A DNA stretch of 26,236 bases, taken from Clostridium sp. GTDB lineage: Bacteria; Bacillota; Clostridia; Clostridiales; Clostridiaceae. Both the position numbers and the translations under genes were made by a program. This document shows, one piece after another, positions 1-8,299 of the stretch (its first letter is position 1; every line of letters begins with the position of its first letter). The notes under the pieces are model-generated. The model had not been told where the DNA came from and searched no databases. It saw nothing but the letters and a program-made list of their open reading frames with translations. The DNA lies in NCBI GenBank assembly GCA_003539755.1, contig DPOH01000141.1:1-26236 (forward strand). Reading direction: 5' to 3'.

Positions 1-159
1 ACAATTAACCTTAAAAATACGCATAGACTAAAAGTTTTTTTTTTAACAATCAAAAAATATTTTTTACATTGATAAAATCAAGCAAAAATACCACTGTAAA
101 CATTTTAAATATAATACTTTTTATACTTATTTTATAAAAAAATTACAGTAATAATTTCC

Positions 160-188
160 TTTATAAATATATTTTTTCAGTCTATAAT
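160..188 (+). promoter_or_regulatory. Candidate sigma-A promoter of tmcAL
   Basis: A perfect TATAAT lies at 183-188, with a weak -35 (TTTATA, 160-165) 17 bp upstream. The ATG is about 40 bp downstream, after an AGAGGTG ribosome site. The whole 1-228 stretch is extremely A+T-rich, so chance matches are likely. I see no other coding or RNA feature in 1-228. Confidence 0.4.
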
Positions 189-228
189 AATTAATATTCA
201 ATTAACTTTACAAAAAAGAGGTGAATTC

Positions 229-1425
229 ATGATTACCACAATTATTACTGAATATAATCCATTTCACAAAGGTCATGCATATCATTTATTACACTGCAAA
301 AAAGATACAAAGTCTTCAGGTGTAGTATGCGTAATGAGTGGTAATTTTATGCAGAGAGGCATACCAGCAATAGTCGACAAATGGAAACGTGCAGAAATGG
401 CTGTTAAAAACGGAGTAGATTTAGTAATTGAGCTACCATTAGTATATTCAATTTCTTCAGCAGAACATTTCGCCTTTGGAGGTATTTCTCTTTTAAACAA
501 TTTAGGAATAATAGATACAGTTTATTTTGGAAGTGAACATGGAAATATTGATGTTTTAGATTCTATTGCAAATGTACTTTCAAATGAGCCTTTAGAATAT
601 AAACTACTTTTAAAAAAATATTTAGATAGTGGCTTTCCATTCCATTCAAGCAGATCCATTGCTTTAGACCAATACTTAAAAAACGAAAATGTAAAAGAGG
701 TACTATCAAATTCCAACAACATACTAGGAATCGAATATATTAAAGCAATAAAATCCTTAAATAGCAAAATTATACCCAAAACTCTTAAACGCGAAGGATC
801 TTCGTATAATCAAGAAACTTTAAGCAAATCATTTGCTTCAGCAACCTCAATAAGAAAACATCTTAAAGAAAGCTCTATAGATTCATTAAAAGATGTTTTA
901 ACAGAAGAAAGTTTTGTTATCTTAAATGACTTACATCAAAATAATTATAAGTTTACTTTCGAAGACGATATGTTTAAATATATAAAATATAAACTACTTA
1001 CAAACAAAAATGCTTTAGCCTCTCTTCCAGATGTATCTGAAGGTCTTGACAATAAAATTTACAAAGAAATACTTTCGTCTAATTCTTTAGACCAGCTTAT
1101 ACTATCTGTTAAAAGTAAGAGATATACTTATACACGAATAAACAGAATATTAGCTCAATGTTTTTTAAATTTAGAATGTTATGATTTATTAAAACTTGCA
1201 AAATCACCAGCTCCATATGCACGGGTGCTTGCCTTTAATAATACTGGACGTGAAATCTTAAAAAAAATGAAAAAGACTTCAACCATTGATATAATAACTA
1301 AAGTTCCAAAAAATAATTTATGTGACCATTTAAAACTCGATATTTTAGGCACCAAGGCATATTCAATTTTAAATAACCATATAAATCCAATGGCAGATTA
1401 TTTTAATGGACCTATCATAATATAA
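229..1425 (+). CDS. tmcAL: tRNA(Met) cytidine acetate ligase TmcAL (YlbM family)
   Basis: This is a cytoplasmic tRNA-modifying enzyme. In B. subtilis the family uses ATP and acetate to make N4-acetylcytidine at the wobble base of elongator tRNA-Met. The N-terminus is diagnostic: an ITEYNPFHKGH stretch at about residues 5-16 carries the HxGH-type signature of the nucleotidyltransferase fold, followed by GVVCVMSGNFMQRG at about 31-44. The length of 398 aa is normal for the family. The ATG at 229 is preceded by AGAGGTG with 5-nt spacing. In B. subtilis the gene lies close to rsmD, coaD and ylbJ, all of which are also here, although in this window tmcAL and ylbJ are on the opposite strand to rsmD and coaD. 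Identification is by motif and length; the enzymatic role is family knowledge. Confidence 0.93.
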   Translation: MITTIITEYNPFHKGHAYHLLHCKKDTKSSGVVCVMSGNFMQRGIPAIVDKWKRAEMAVKNGVDLVIELPLVYSISSAEHFAFGGISLLNNLGIIDTVYFGSEHGNIDVLDSIANVLSNEPLEYKLLLKKYLDSGFPFHSSRSIALDQYLKNENVKEVLSNSNNILGIEYIKAIKSLNSKIIPKTLKREGSSYNQETLSKSFASATSIRKHLKESSIDSLKDVLTEESFVILNDLHQNNYKFTFEDDMFKYIKYKLLTNKNALASLPDVSEGLDNKIYKEILSSNSLDQLILSVKSKRYTYTRINRILAQCFLNLECYDLLKLAKSPAPYARVLAFNNTGREILKKMKKTSTIDIITKVPKNNLCDHLKLDILGTKAYSILNNHINPMADYFNGPIII

Positions 1426-1468
1426 AAGTTATTTACATAATCATAGGAATAGAAATAAAAATAATACG

Positions 1469-1528
1469 AGTTGCTAAACAATATCATTTACGGGTAATCT
1501 GTGATTAGTTAGCAGTTACCCGTCAACT
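1469..1528 (+). other. Structured inverted-repeat element between tmcAL and ylbJ
   Basis: ACGGGTAA (1490-1497) is perfectly complementary to TTACCCGT (1516-1523). It is extended inward by CTG/CAG (1499-1501 and 1513-1515) across a one-base bulge. An outer pair, AGTTG (1469-1473) with CAACT (1524-1528), flanks it across a 16-nt left-hand bulge. TTGCTAA (1471-1477) can alternatively pair with TTAGCAG (1509-1515). No run of T follows directly, so it is not a standard intrinsic terminator. It could be a weak tmcAL terminator, a leader structure for ylbJ, or a dispersed palindrome. Confidence 0.55.
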
Positions 1529-1599
1529 AAAAATCTTCTAAGCAGCTTTTTTAGATATTGTGTTATTCTAGCTCGTCCTTTATAGATAGGAGTGATTCT

Positions 1600-2769
1600 A
1601 TGACTGTGATTACAATCTTGTGTTTATTAATTATTTTATTAATAACTTTGCTTATAAAACAGTTGAATATAGATAAAAATATAATTTTCTGTATTATTAT
1701 TTCTATTCTAATAGTTTTATTCACTATAAATATAAAGACATGCATTCCTGCTGCACTTGATGGATGTCAATTATGGTATAAAGCAATACTACCAACTACA
1801 TTTCCATTTGTTATAATATGCAACTTACTTATATCTTATCATGGAATTGAACTATATTCAGAAATTCTAGGCCCTTTAATATGCAGGCCTTTAGGTCTTT
1901 CAAAAAGCAGTTCATTTCCTATAGTCGCTAGCATACTATGTGGATATCCCTTAGGCGCAAAATATTCTTCCGATGTTTATAAAATGGGATATATAGAAAA
2001 AAGTGAATATGAACGCTTATTAAATATAGCCTCAAATGTAGGCCCATTATTTTTAGTCGGCTCTGTAGGTGCTGCATTACTAAACAATGCTTCTTTGGGA
2101 TATATAATGCTTATAAGTAATTATGCATCATGTTTTGTCATTGGGTTAATAACAAAAAAAAAGAAGGATGTTACCCAAGAATCTCATCTTCCTTCTTATA
2201 AAAATACCACTTCAAATTTTGGTACTGCAATAAAATCTGCCGTTGAAAATGCCATTAATACAGTACTCGCTATTGGTGGCTTTATAGTAATTTTTTCAGT
2301 TATAATTTCATTAATAAAAAAGAGTCAATATATCTCTTTTGTTTTTAATCATCTAGGAAATCTTATAAATTCAATTTCTCAAATCATATATGGAATCTTT
2401 TTAGGAAGTATAGAAATAACAAATGGCTGTAATATTATTTCCAATCTTCCTGTATCAATTCCACTAAAAATGAGTATCATAAGCTTCTTATGTTCGTTTT
2501 CAGGCCTTGCAATAATAGCACAAGTCAGTTCATTTGTGAGTGAAACAAATATACATTATGGTAAATATATATTTTTTAAATTAATACAGGGTATTTTAAG
2601 TTTTTTTATAACATACGGACTCACTTTAATAATACCCTCAAGTGTTTATACAAGCAGTATTCATAGCGCATTGTCAAATCCTTATCTATCTATTCTACCA
2701 GCAATTTTATTGCTTGTACTAACATTGACATGCAATTTAATATATAAATTATTTTTTCATGTTTCTTAA
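1600..2769 (+). CDS. ylbJ: Sporulation integral membrane protein YlbJ
   Basis: This is a polytopic inner-membrane protein with nucleoside-recognition (Gate-type) domains. In B. subtilis YlbJ is made in the mother cell and is needed for normal spore formation; its substrate, if it is a transporter, is not known. The 389-aa product has roughly eight hydrophobic segments. It carries conserved-looking glycine- and proline-rich stretches such as SILCGYPLGAKYSSD and ASNVGPLFLVGSVGAALL. I chose the ATG at 1600 because AGGAG sits 7 nt upstream (1588-1592); an in-frame TTG at 1558 would add 14 residues that lack hydrophobic character. Its last 21 bp overlap the 3' end of the minus-strand coiled-coil gene. 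I see no terminator after it. Confidence 0.9.
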   Translation: MTVITILCLLIILLITLLIKQLNIDKNIIFCIIISILIVLFTINIKTCIPAALDGCQLWYKAILPTTFPFVIICNLLISYHGIELYSEILGPLICRPLGLSKSSSFPIVASILCGYPLGAKYSSDVYKMGYIEKSEYERLLNIASNVGPLFLVGSVGAALLNNASLGYIMLISNYASCFVIGLITKKKKDVTQESHLPSYKNTTSNFGTAIKSAVENAINTVLAIGGFIVIFSVIISLIKKSQYISFVFNHLGNLINSISQIIYGIFLGSIEITNGCNIISNLPVSIPLKMSIISFLCSFSGLAIIAQVSSFVSETNIHYGKYIFFKLIQGILSFFITYGLTLIIPSSVYTSSIHSALSNPYLSILPAILLLVLTLTCNLIYKLFFHVS

Positions 2770-3291
2770 TTCTTTAATATTATCTTTAATGACATTATCA
2801 ACATCACTTAGAGTTCTATCTATATCATTTGCAACAGTTTCAAAACTACTTTGAAGATTTTTAATAAGTATAATTTTCTGATTCTCTATTTCTCTATTTA
2901 ATTGACTTAGAATTTCATCTGAATAATCTCTTGACCCTAATCTAATAGCCTTAGCATCTCTCTGAGCTGAGGCTATTATTTCTTCTGCCCTTATTTTTGC
3001 TTCTCTAACAAAATCATGACTTTCCACATTTTTTTTCATCATACTTTCAGTTTCTTTTTTTACAGACTCATATTCTTTTTTAGCTTCCTTTAATATTCGC
3101 TCTTTTTCGCTTAATACCCACTGAGCTTTTTTTAACTGATCTGGAAGATAGTTTCTTATTTGATCTATAGTTTCCAAAAGTTCTCTTTTATCCAGCATTA
3201 TTTTACCACTCATAGGTACTTTTGATGAATTTTCAACTAAGTCTTGTAAATATTCAAGTAGTTCAATAATATTTACATCTATATTATCCAC
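2749..3291 (-). CDS. Coiled-coil protein of unknown function (DivIVA / ATPase subunit b-like)
   Basis: The 180-aa soluble protein is dominated by heptad-like, charged helix. From about residue 50 to 175 it is rich in Glu, Lys, Ala and Arg, including a stretch resembling V/F-ATPase peripheral-stalk or DivIVA-type helices (EAKIRAEEIIASAQRDAKAI). It has no transmembrane segment or signal peptide. The start is GTG at 3291-3289, preceded by AAAGGAG with 8-nt spacing. It lies 13 bp after coaD and is probably cotranscribed with recG-rsmD-coaD. Clostridial relatives of this kind are often labelled simply 'ATPase', but I see no nucleotide-binding motif, so that label should not be trusted. A scaffolding or cell-division role is only a guess. 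Its 3' end overlaps ylbJ tail-to-tail. Confidence 0.75.
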   Translation of the reverse strand: MDNIDVNIIELLEYLQDLVENSSKVPMSGKIMLDKRELLETIDQIRNYLPDQLKKAQWVLSEKERILKEAKKEYESVKKETESMMKKNVESHDFVREAKIRAEEIIASAQRDAKAIRLGSRDYSDEILSQLNREIENQKIILIKNLQSSFETVANDIDRTLSDVDNVIKDNIKELRNMKK

Positions 3292-3304
3292 TCAAAACAC
3301 TCCT

Positions 3305-3784
3305 TTAATTTTTTATTCTGTCGAGTATATCCCCTACTATTTCTAGTGGCACTAATCCTTCTATATTACCACCAAATTTCGCAACCTGTTTTACACAAGA
3401 AGAACTTATATGTAAATTTTCAGCTGAACTCATCATACATATAGTTTCAACATTAGAATCCAGTTGATTATTCATAAATGCCATCTGTAATTCATACTCA
3501 AAATCAATAGAATTTCTAAGACCTTTTAAAAGAATATTAGCATTATATTCATTTAAAAAATCAACTAAAAGTCCATCAAAACTTACCACTTTTACATTTT
3601 TTATATCTTTAGTAACTCTTTTTATAAGCTCAACTCTCTCATTTGTTTCAAATAAATATTTTTTATCTATATTTACCAATACAGCCACAACAACCTCATC
3701 AAAAATCTTAGCACCTCGTTTTATTATATCAAGGTGCCCATTTGTTATTGGATCAAAGCTTCCTGGGTAAACTGCTACTTTCAT
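3305..3784 (-). CDS. coaD: Phosphopantetheine adenylyltransferase
   Basis: The enzyme catalyses the penultimate step of coenzyme A synthesis: 4'-phosphopantetheine plus ATP gives dephospho-CoA. The protein is 159 aa, standard for CoaD. The N-terminal YPGSFDPITNGH contains the nucleotidyltransferase TNGH motif (residues 14-17). LKGLRN (86-91) and ISSS (126-129) match the other conserved patches. The ATG at 3784 is preceded by AGGAG at 8 nt; a longer reading from GTG at 3802 would overlap rsmD and is not supported. The segment before ISSS reads SSAENLH, where many homologues have an aromatic KYSF/EYSF-type sequence, a modest divergence. rsmD ends 11 bp upstream, the usual Firmicute rsmD-coaD pairing. 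The earlier CoA enzyme, CoaBC, is also in this window. Confidence 0.95.
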   Translation of the reverse strand: MKVAVYPGSFDPITNGHLDIIKRGAKIFDEVVVAVLVNIDKKYLFETNERVELIKRVTKDIKNVKVVSFDGLLVDFLNEYNANILLKGLRNSIDFEYELQMAFMNNQLDSNVETICMMSSAENLHISSSCVKQVAKFGGNIEGLVPLEIVGDILDRIKN

Positions 3785-3795
3785 TAACAAATCTC

Positions 3796-4344
3796 CTAAC
3801 ACTTATAATAGCATACAGTTGTATTACCGTACTTTTTACTCTTTTTTAATTTAATACTTTCATAACCTTCATATATTTCTTCAATTGAATCTATTTTAGT
3901 TACTATTATTCCATCTTCAGCTAAAAGCCCATTTTCATAAACTATTTTCATTGCTTCAGGAATCATTTCTCTGCAGTAAGGTGGATCAATAAAAATCACA
4001 TCAAACTTCTTACCTTTAGATGCAAGATTTTTTAATCCCACATATGCATCAATATTCATTGGAAAACAAAAATCTTCAAATTTTAAGTTTTTAACATTTT
4101 GTTTTAATAAAGGAAAAGTAGTATCACTTTTGTCAAATAAATAGACTTCCTTTGCCCCTCTGCTTGCTGCTTCTAAACCTAAACTACCTGTACCTGCAAA
4201 TACATCTACTACTTCAGCTTCAGGTAAATATAATTGGATAGAACTAAACATTGCTTCTTTAACTCTATCTAATGTTGGTCTTGTTTCCATTGTTGCTGGA
4301 GATATTAGCTTATGTCCTCTTGCTTTTCCTGCTATTATTCTCAA
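3796..4344 (-). CDS. rsmD: 16S rRNA (guanine-966-N2)-methyltransferase
   Basis: This SAM-dependent Rossmann-fold methyltransferase modifies G966 of 16S rRNA during 30S assembly. The N-terminus MRIIAGKARGHKL, the RPTLDRVKEAMF stretch (about 23-34), the SAM-binding VVDVFAGTGSLGLEA (about 45-59) and the catalytic DPPY motif (about 120-123) are all present. The length of 182 aa is typical. The start codon is TTG (4344-4342); the conserved N-terminus begins exactly there and GGGAGG lies about 10 nt upstream, so I trust it over any internal start. The 65-bp gap to recG is A+T-rich with no terminator, so readthrough from recG is likely, though a weak internal promoter cannot be excluded. Confidence 0.94.
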   Translation of the reverse strand: MRIIAGKARGHKLISPATMETRPTLDRVKEAMFSSIQLYLPEAEVVDVFAGTGSLGLEAASRGAKEVYLFDKSDTTFPLLKQNVKNLKFEDFCFPMNIDAYVGLKNLASKGKKFDVIFIDPPYCREMIPEAMKIVYENGLLAEDGIIVTKIDSIEEIYEGYESIKLKKSKKYGNTTVCYYKC

Positions 4345-4409
4345 AATTAATTTCCTCCCTTAACGGTATATATTTATTATATTAACATAATTTATATTAA
4401 TATTTCAAA

Positions 4410-6443
4410 TTAATTGAAACATATATATTTACTGCTCTTTTGAAGACTTTTACTCATTTCATTTATTAATTCTCTATTTAATTCTGTATCATTATGTAAT
4501 ATATTATTTGCTTCCATTCTTGCACACCTTAAAATATTCATATCATCATAAAGGTTTGCCAATACGAACCCTTCATCTCCACTCTGTTTTCTTCCAAACA
4601 TTTCCCCAGCTCCCCTAAGCTTAAGGTCTTCTTCTGAAATTAAAAATCCATCACTTGATTCAACCATTATGTTCATTCTCTTTTTAGTAATATTACTCTT
4701 TGCTTTTGCTATAAGTATACAATATGATGCATATTGGCCTCTTCCTACTCTTCCCCTTAGCTGATGTAATTGTGCCAATCCAAATCTTTCAGCATTTTCA
4801 ATAATCATTACTGAGGCATTAGGAACATTAACTCCAACTTCTATAACTGTAGTTGAAATAATAACATCTAATTCATGATTCTTAAATCTCTTTATTATTT
4901 CCTCTTTTTCGCTCCCTTTCATTTTACCATGAAGGATTTCAACTCTAAGATTTCTAAAAACACCTTCTGTAACCCTATTATATACAGTTTCTACAGAATT
5001 CAATTCTTCCTTTTCATCTTCTTCTATAAGAGGACATACAATATACACTTGTCTTCCATTTTTAATTTCATCATATGCAAGTTCATACCCAATGTCTCTC
5101 TTAGAATCTTCATAGAATCTAGTTTCTATCTTTTTTCTACCTGGCGGAAGTTCATCAATTATAGAAACATCCAAATCAGAATACATATATAAAGCTAATG
5201 TTCTTGGAATTGGTGTTGCGGTCATTACAAGACAGTCTGCTTTTCTTCCTTTGTTCATAAGCTTGCTTCTTTGTTCCACACCAAATCTATGCTGCTCATC
5301 TGTTATTATAAGACCTAGCTTTCCAAATTCAACATCTTCTTGGAATAAGGCATGAGTTCCAATCACTAAAATAGGATCTTCATTCTTTATTCTGTCTTTT
5401 ATTCTTCTCTTTTCTTTAATACTAGTTCCACCAGTTAACAATTCAATCTCTATATCATAATCTGCAAATAATTTCTTAGCTTCTTCATAATGTTGTGTAG
5501 CCAGAATTTCTGTTGGAGCCATAAGTACACACTGATATCCATTTTGAATAACATTAAATATTGCAATCAAAGCTACAATAGTCTTTCCACTCCCAACATC
5601 TCCTTGCACTAGCCTATTCATAGGTGCACTTGATTTTTGATCTCTTAAAATATCTCTTACTACTTTCGTCTGGGCATTTGTAAGTGGAAATGGAAGCTTT
5701 TCTTTAAATTCTCTTAATTCTTCAGCCCATTCAAAAGAAATACCATTAGTACTTTTTTTAAGTTGATATTTTAGAAGAAGAAGCTTAAGAGAATATGTAA
5801 ATAACTCTTGAAATTTCAATCTTGTTTTAGCTTTTTCAAGCATATCTCTATTTTCAGGGAAATGAATACTTCTTATAGCATTATTTAAAGATATAAGCTT
5901 ATATTTATCTAAAATTTCCTGTGGTAAGTTTTCTTTTATATCCATAGATCCTAATATTTGATTAATAAGCTTTTCAAACAACTTATTGCTTATATCACCC
6001 TTTAACGGATATTTAGGAAGTATCTCACTAGACATAGCTTCATCACATGCAATTACAGGTCCTATTACTTCTAAAGTATTCCCTACTCTTTTAAATTTAC
6101 CCATAAGGTTATAAGATTTTCCTCTTGTATAATTGTTTTTTACATAAGGCTGATTAAACCATTTTGCAATTACTTTATGTCCATCATAATTAAAATCAAT
6201 TGTGGTCAATATCTTACCATTTCTTGTTCTTATATCTTTTTTAAAAAGCTGTACTTCACATTTTAGAATCTGCTTTTCCTCACCATCAATATTTTCAAAT
6301 TCAGCATTTCCATCTACAAAATCATAATCTCTCGGAAAATACAAAAGTATATCTAAAATATTAAAAATTCCACATCTATTTAATTTTTCAGTTGCCTTCG
6401 GGCCAACACCTTTTAATGATGAAATATTACTGTATATATCCAT
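4410..6443 (-). CDS. recG: ATP-dependent DNA helicase RecG
   Basis: RecG is a branch-migrating superfamily 2 helicase that regresses stalled forks and processes Holliday junctions. In the 677-aa product, an N-terminal helical/wedge OB domain (about 1-230, with LKGVGPKATEKL at 10-21) precedes the helicase core. Visible motifs are Walker A GDVGSGKT (281-288), APTEILA (motif Ia), DEQH (382-385, motif II), MTATPIPRTLAL (motif III) and the motif VI QLRGRVGRG. I chose the ATG at 6443 because AAAGGAG lies 5 nt upstream; an ATG at 6461 overlaps that ribosome site. It is the first gene of a unit with rsmD, coaD and a coiled-coil gene, with its own promoter at 6541-6568. Confidence 0.97.
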   Translation of the reverse strand: MDIYSNISSLKGVGPKATEKLNRCGIFNILDILLYFPRDYDFVDGNAEFENIDGEEKQILKCEVQLFKKDIRTRNGKILTTIDFNYDGHKVIAKWFNQPYVKNNYTRGKSYNLMGKFKRVGNTLEVIGPVIACDEAMSSEILPKYPLKGDISNKLFEKLINQILGSMDIKENLPQEILDKYKLISLNNAIRSIHFPENRDMLEKAKTRLKFQELFTYSLKLLLLKYQLKKSTNGISFEWAEELREFKEKLPFPLTNAQTKVVRDILRDQKSSAPMNRLVQGDVGSGKTIVALIAIFNVIQNGYQCVLMAPTEILATQHYEEAKKLFADYDIEIELLTGGTSIKEKRRIKDRIKNEDPILVIGTHALFQEDVEFGKLGLIITDEQHRFGVEQRSKLMNKGRKADCLVMTATPIPRTLALYMYSDLDVSIIDELPPGRKKIETRFYEDSKRDIGYELAYDEIKNGRQVYIVCPLIEEDEKEELNSVETVYNRVTEGVFRNLRVEILHGKMKGSEKEEIIKRFKNHELDVIISTTVIEVGVNVPNASVMIIENAERFGLAQLHQLRGRVGRGQYASYCILIAKAKSNITKKRMNIMVESSDGFLISEEDLKLRGAGEMFGRKQSGDEGFVLANLYDDMNILRCARMEANNILHNDTELNRELINEMSKSLQKSSKYICFN

Positions 6444-6540
6444 AATTTCTCCTTTTATCATGTATTAAATCACTATTACACTATGAATATAATACATAAT
6501 AACTTTTAAATTTATTTTCTATAAATAATATCCGTTGTAC

Positions 6541-6568
6541 ATTATACCACTATTTTTATAATTGGCAA
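6541..6568 (-). promoter_or_regulatory. Sigma-A promoter of recG operon
   Basis: On the minus strand a TTGCCA -35 (6563-6568) and a perfect TATAAT -10 (6541-6546) are separated by 16 bp. It lies just downstream of the fakA terminator and about 100 bp before the recG start, as expected for a separate unit. Confidence 0.75.
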
Positions 6569-6596
6569 TGAACAATTAAAAATTATATTTTTATAC

Positions 6597-6622
6597 AAAA
6601 AAAGAACACCCTAAGGTGTTCC
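6597..6622 (-). terminator. Intrinsic terminator after fakA
   Basis: Two bases after the fakA stop codon the minus strand reads GAACACC, a TTAG loop, GGTGTTC, then seven T. The stem is 7 bp (8 with a G-U pair). This ends the asp23-fakA unit before the recG promoter. Confidence 0.9.
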
Positions 6623-6624
6623 TT

Positions 6625-8286
6625 TTATTCTACCGAAATTAAATAGTAATATAATGGCTGATTTCCTTTATAGAATTGAATATCAAAATCTTCATATTTA
6701 TCATTTAATTCAGCTTCAAATTTTTTAGCTTCTTCATCTGTCACTTCTTCACCACAATATACAGTGATAAGTTCACAATCATCATCTGTCATATCAGCTA
6801 ATACTTTAGCTGCTACTTCTTCTTTATTCTCACCAACTTCTTTGATTTTACCTTCAATTAAACCAAGCATGTTGCCTTCTTTAATATTTATACCATCAAT
6901 TTCAGTATCTCTTACTGCATAAGTTACAGATCCAGTTTTAACACTTTCAATAGCATATTTTAGTTCTTCAAAGTTTTCTTCAACCTCACAGTCTGGATTA
7001 AACATTGTAGCACATGCTATACCTTGAGGAATACTTGTAGTTGGTATTACACGAATATCTTTCTCTGAAATTTCTGCCGCTTGATTTGCTGCCATTATTA
7101 TATTTTTATTATTAGGTAATATAAATATATGTTCAGCATTTATTTTACTTATTGCATCAAGCATATCTTGTGTTGATGGATTCATTGTCTGACCACCTTC
7201 TATTACATAGTCAACACCTAAATCTTTGAAGATATTTGAAATTCCACTTCCCATAGCAACTGTTATAAATCCATATTTTTTCTCTTCATCACAAGTTGCA
7301 ACTTCTTCAGCCTCATTAGTTTCTTTAGCTTTTTCATTCTTTTCTTTATCAGCTGCATCCATTAATAATTCTCTATGTTCTTCTCTCATATTATCAATTT
7401 TAATTTTTGATAATTCACCATATTGAACAGCATAAGATAATACTTTTCCCGGATCATTAGTGTGTATATGAGTCTTTATAACATCATCATATCCAACTAC
7501 TATCATCGAATCACCAAGTGGTTCTATTTTATCTTGGAATTCCTTAGCCTTTTTAGCATCTCCTAAAATTATAAACTCAGTACAATATCCAAATTTAATA
7601 TCTACTTCTTCAGTTGACTGTGCACCAACTTTACCTGATGAACCAGCAGTAATATCTTTAATTTCTGCTTTAATACCATCCTTTAATGCTTCATACATTC
7701 CTTGTAATATTATATAAAGTCCCATACCACCTGAATCTACTACTTTTGCTTTCTTTAAAGCAGGTAATAATTCTGGAGTTTTATCTAACATTATTTTAGC
7801 TTCTGCAGTAACTTCTTCCATTAAACTTACTATATCTTTAGCTTCACTTGCAACAGCAGCTTCCGATGCTGCTCTTACAACTGAAAGTATTGTTCCTTCT
7901 GTAGGTCGCATAACTGCTTTATATGCTGCATTAGATCCTTCTAAAAATCCTACTGCAAATTCAGCAACATCCACTTCATCTTTTCCTTCTAATCCTTTTG
8001 ATATACCTCTAAGGATTTGAGATAAGATAACACCTGAATTTCCTCTTGCTCCCATTAAAGCACCTTTAGCTAATTTTTTAGAAATTTCTCCAATAGAATC
8101 ACTATCTATGTTTTCTATTTCTTTAACAGCTGCTTTAAATGTCATAGACATATTAGTTCCCGTATCACCATCCGGTACTGGGAAAACATTAAGTGCATTT
8201 ACAAAATCACTTTCTTCTAATAATCTATTGCTAGCATTCACGACCATGTTATAAAAATCACGGCCATTTATTTTTTCATAATTCAT
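6625..8286 (-). CDS. fakA: Fatty acid kinase catalytic subunit FakA (YloV, DAK2 domain)
   Basis: FakA phosphorylates fatty acids bound to a FakB carrier, giving acyl-phosphate for phospholipid synthesis. The 553-aa product begins with a DhaL/DAK2 ATP-binding domain (about 1-205): PVPDGDTGTNM (36-46) holds the Mg-binding aspartates and GARGNSGVILSQ (79-90) is the nucleotide loop. A charged Lys/Glu-rich linker near 310-335 leads to a C-terminal domain containing FITVAMGSGISNIFKDLGVDYVIEGGQTMNPS. No FakB (DegV-family) gene is in this window. The ATG at 8286 has AGGAGG at about 9 nt. It lies 13 bp after asp23, the conserved yloU-yloV pair of Firmicutes, and is closed by a terminator. Confidence 0.92.
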   Translation of the reverse strand: MNYEKINGRDFYNMVVNASNRLLEESDFVNALNVFPVPDGDTGTNMSMTFKAAVKEIENIDSDSIGEISKKLAKGALMGARGNSGVILSQILRGISKGLEGKDEVDVAEFAVGFLEGSNAAYKAVMRPTEGTILSVVRAASEAAVASEAKDIVSLMEEVTAEAKIMLDKTPELLPALKKAKVVDSGGMGLYIILQGMYEALKDGIKAEIKDITAGSSGKVGAQSTEEVDIKFGYCTEFIILGDAKKAKEFQDKIEPLGDSMIVVGYDDVIKTHIHTNDPGKVLSYAVQYGELSKIKIDNMREEHRELLMDAADKEKNEKAKETNEAEEVATCDEEKKYGFITVAMGSGISNIFKDLGVDYVIEGGQTMNPSTQDMLDAISKINAEHIFILPNNKNIIMAANQAAEISEKDIRVIPTTSIPQGIACATMFNPDCEVEENFEELKYAIESVKTGSVTYAVRDTEIDGINIKEGNMLGLIEGKIKEVGENKEEVAAKVLADMTDDDCELITVYCGEEVTDEEAKKFEAELNDKYEDFDIQFYKGNQPLYYYLISVE

Positions 8287-8299
8287 TTAGTTTAACCTC

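Noticed and set aside
1..228. Divergent minus-strand promoter for a gene left of the window
   Set aside because: TTTACA-type and TTGATT-type strings exist on the minus strand but none has a good -10 at proper spacing.
1425..1480. Sigma-E promoter for ylbJ
   Set aside because: Only a poor TCATAGG/AATACGAG pair is visible; sequence this A+T-rich gives many such matches.
1558..1599. TTG start extending YlbJ by 14 residues
   Set aside because: No ribosome site precedes it, whereas AGGAG precedes the ATG at 1600 at ideal spacing.
4875..5192. Plus-strand frame of 105 codons inside recG
   Set aside because: Product is Phe/Ile-rich, typical of the antisense of an A+T-rich gene; recG motifs are intact on the other strand.
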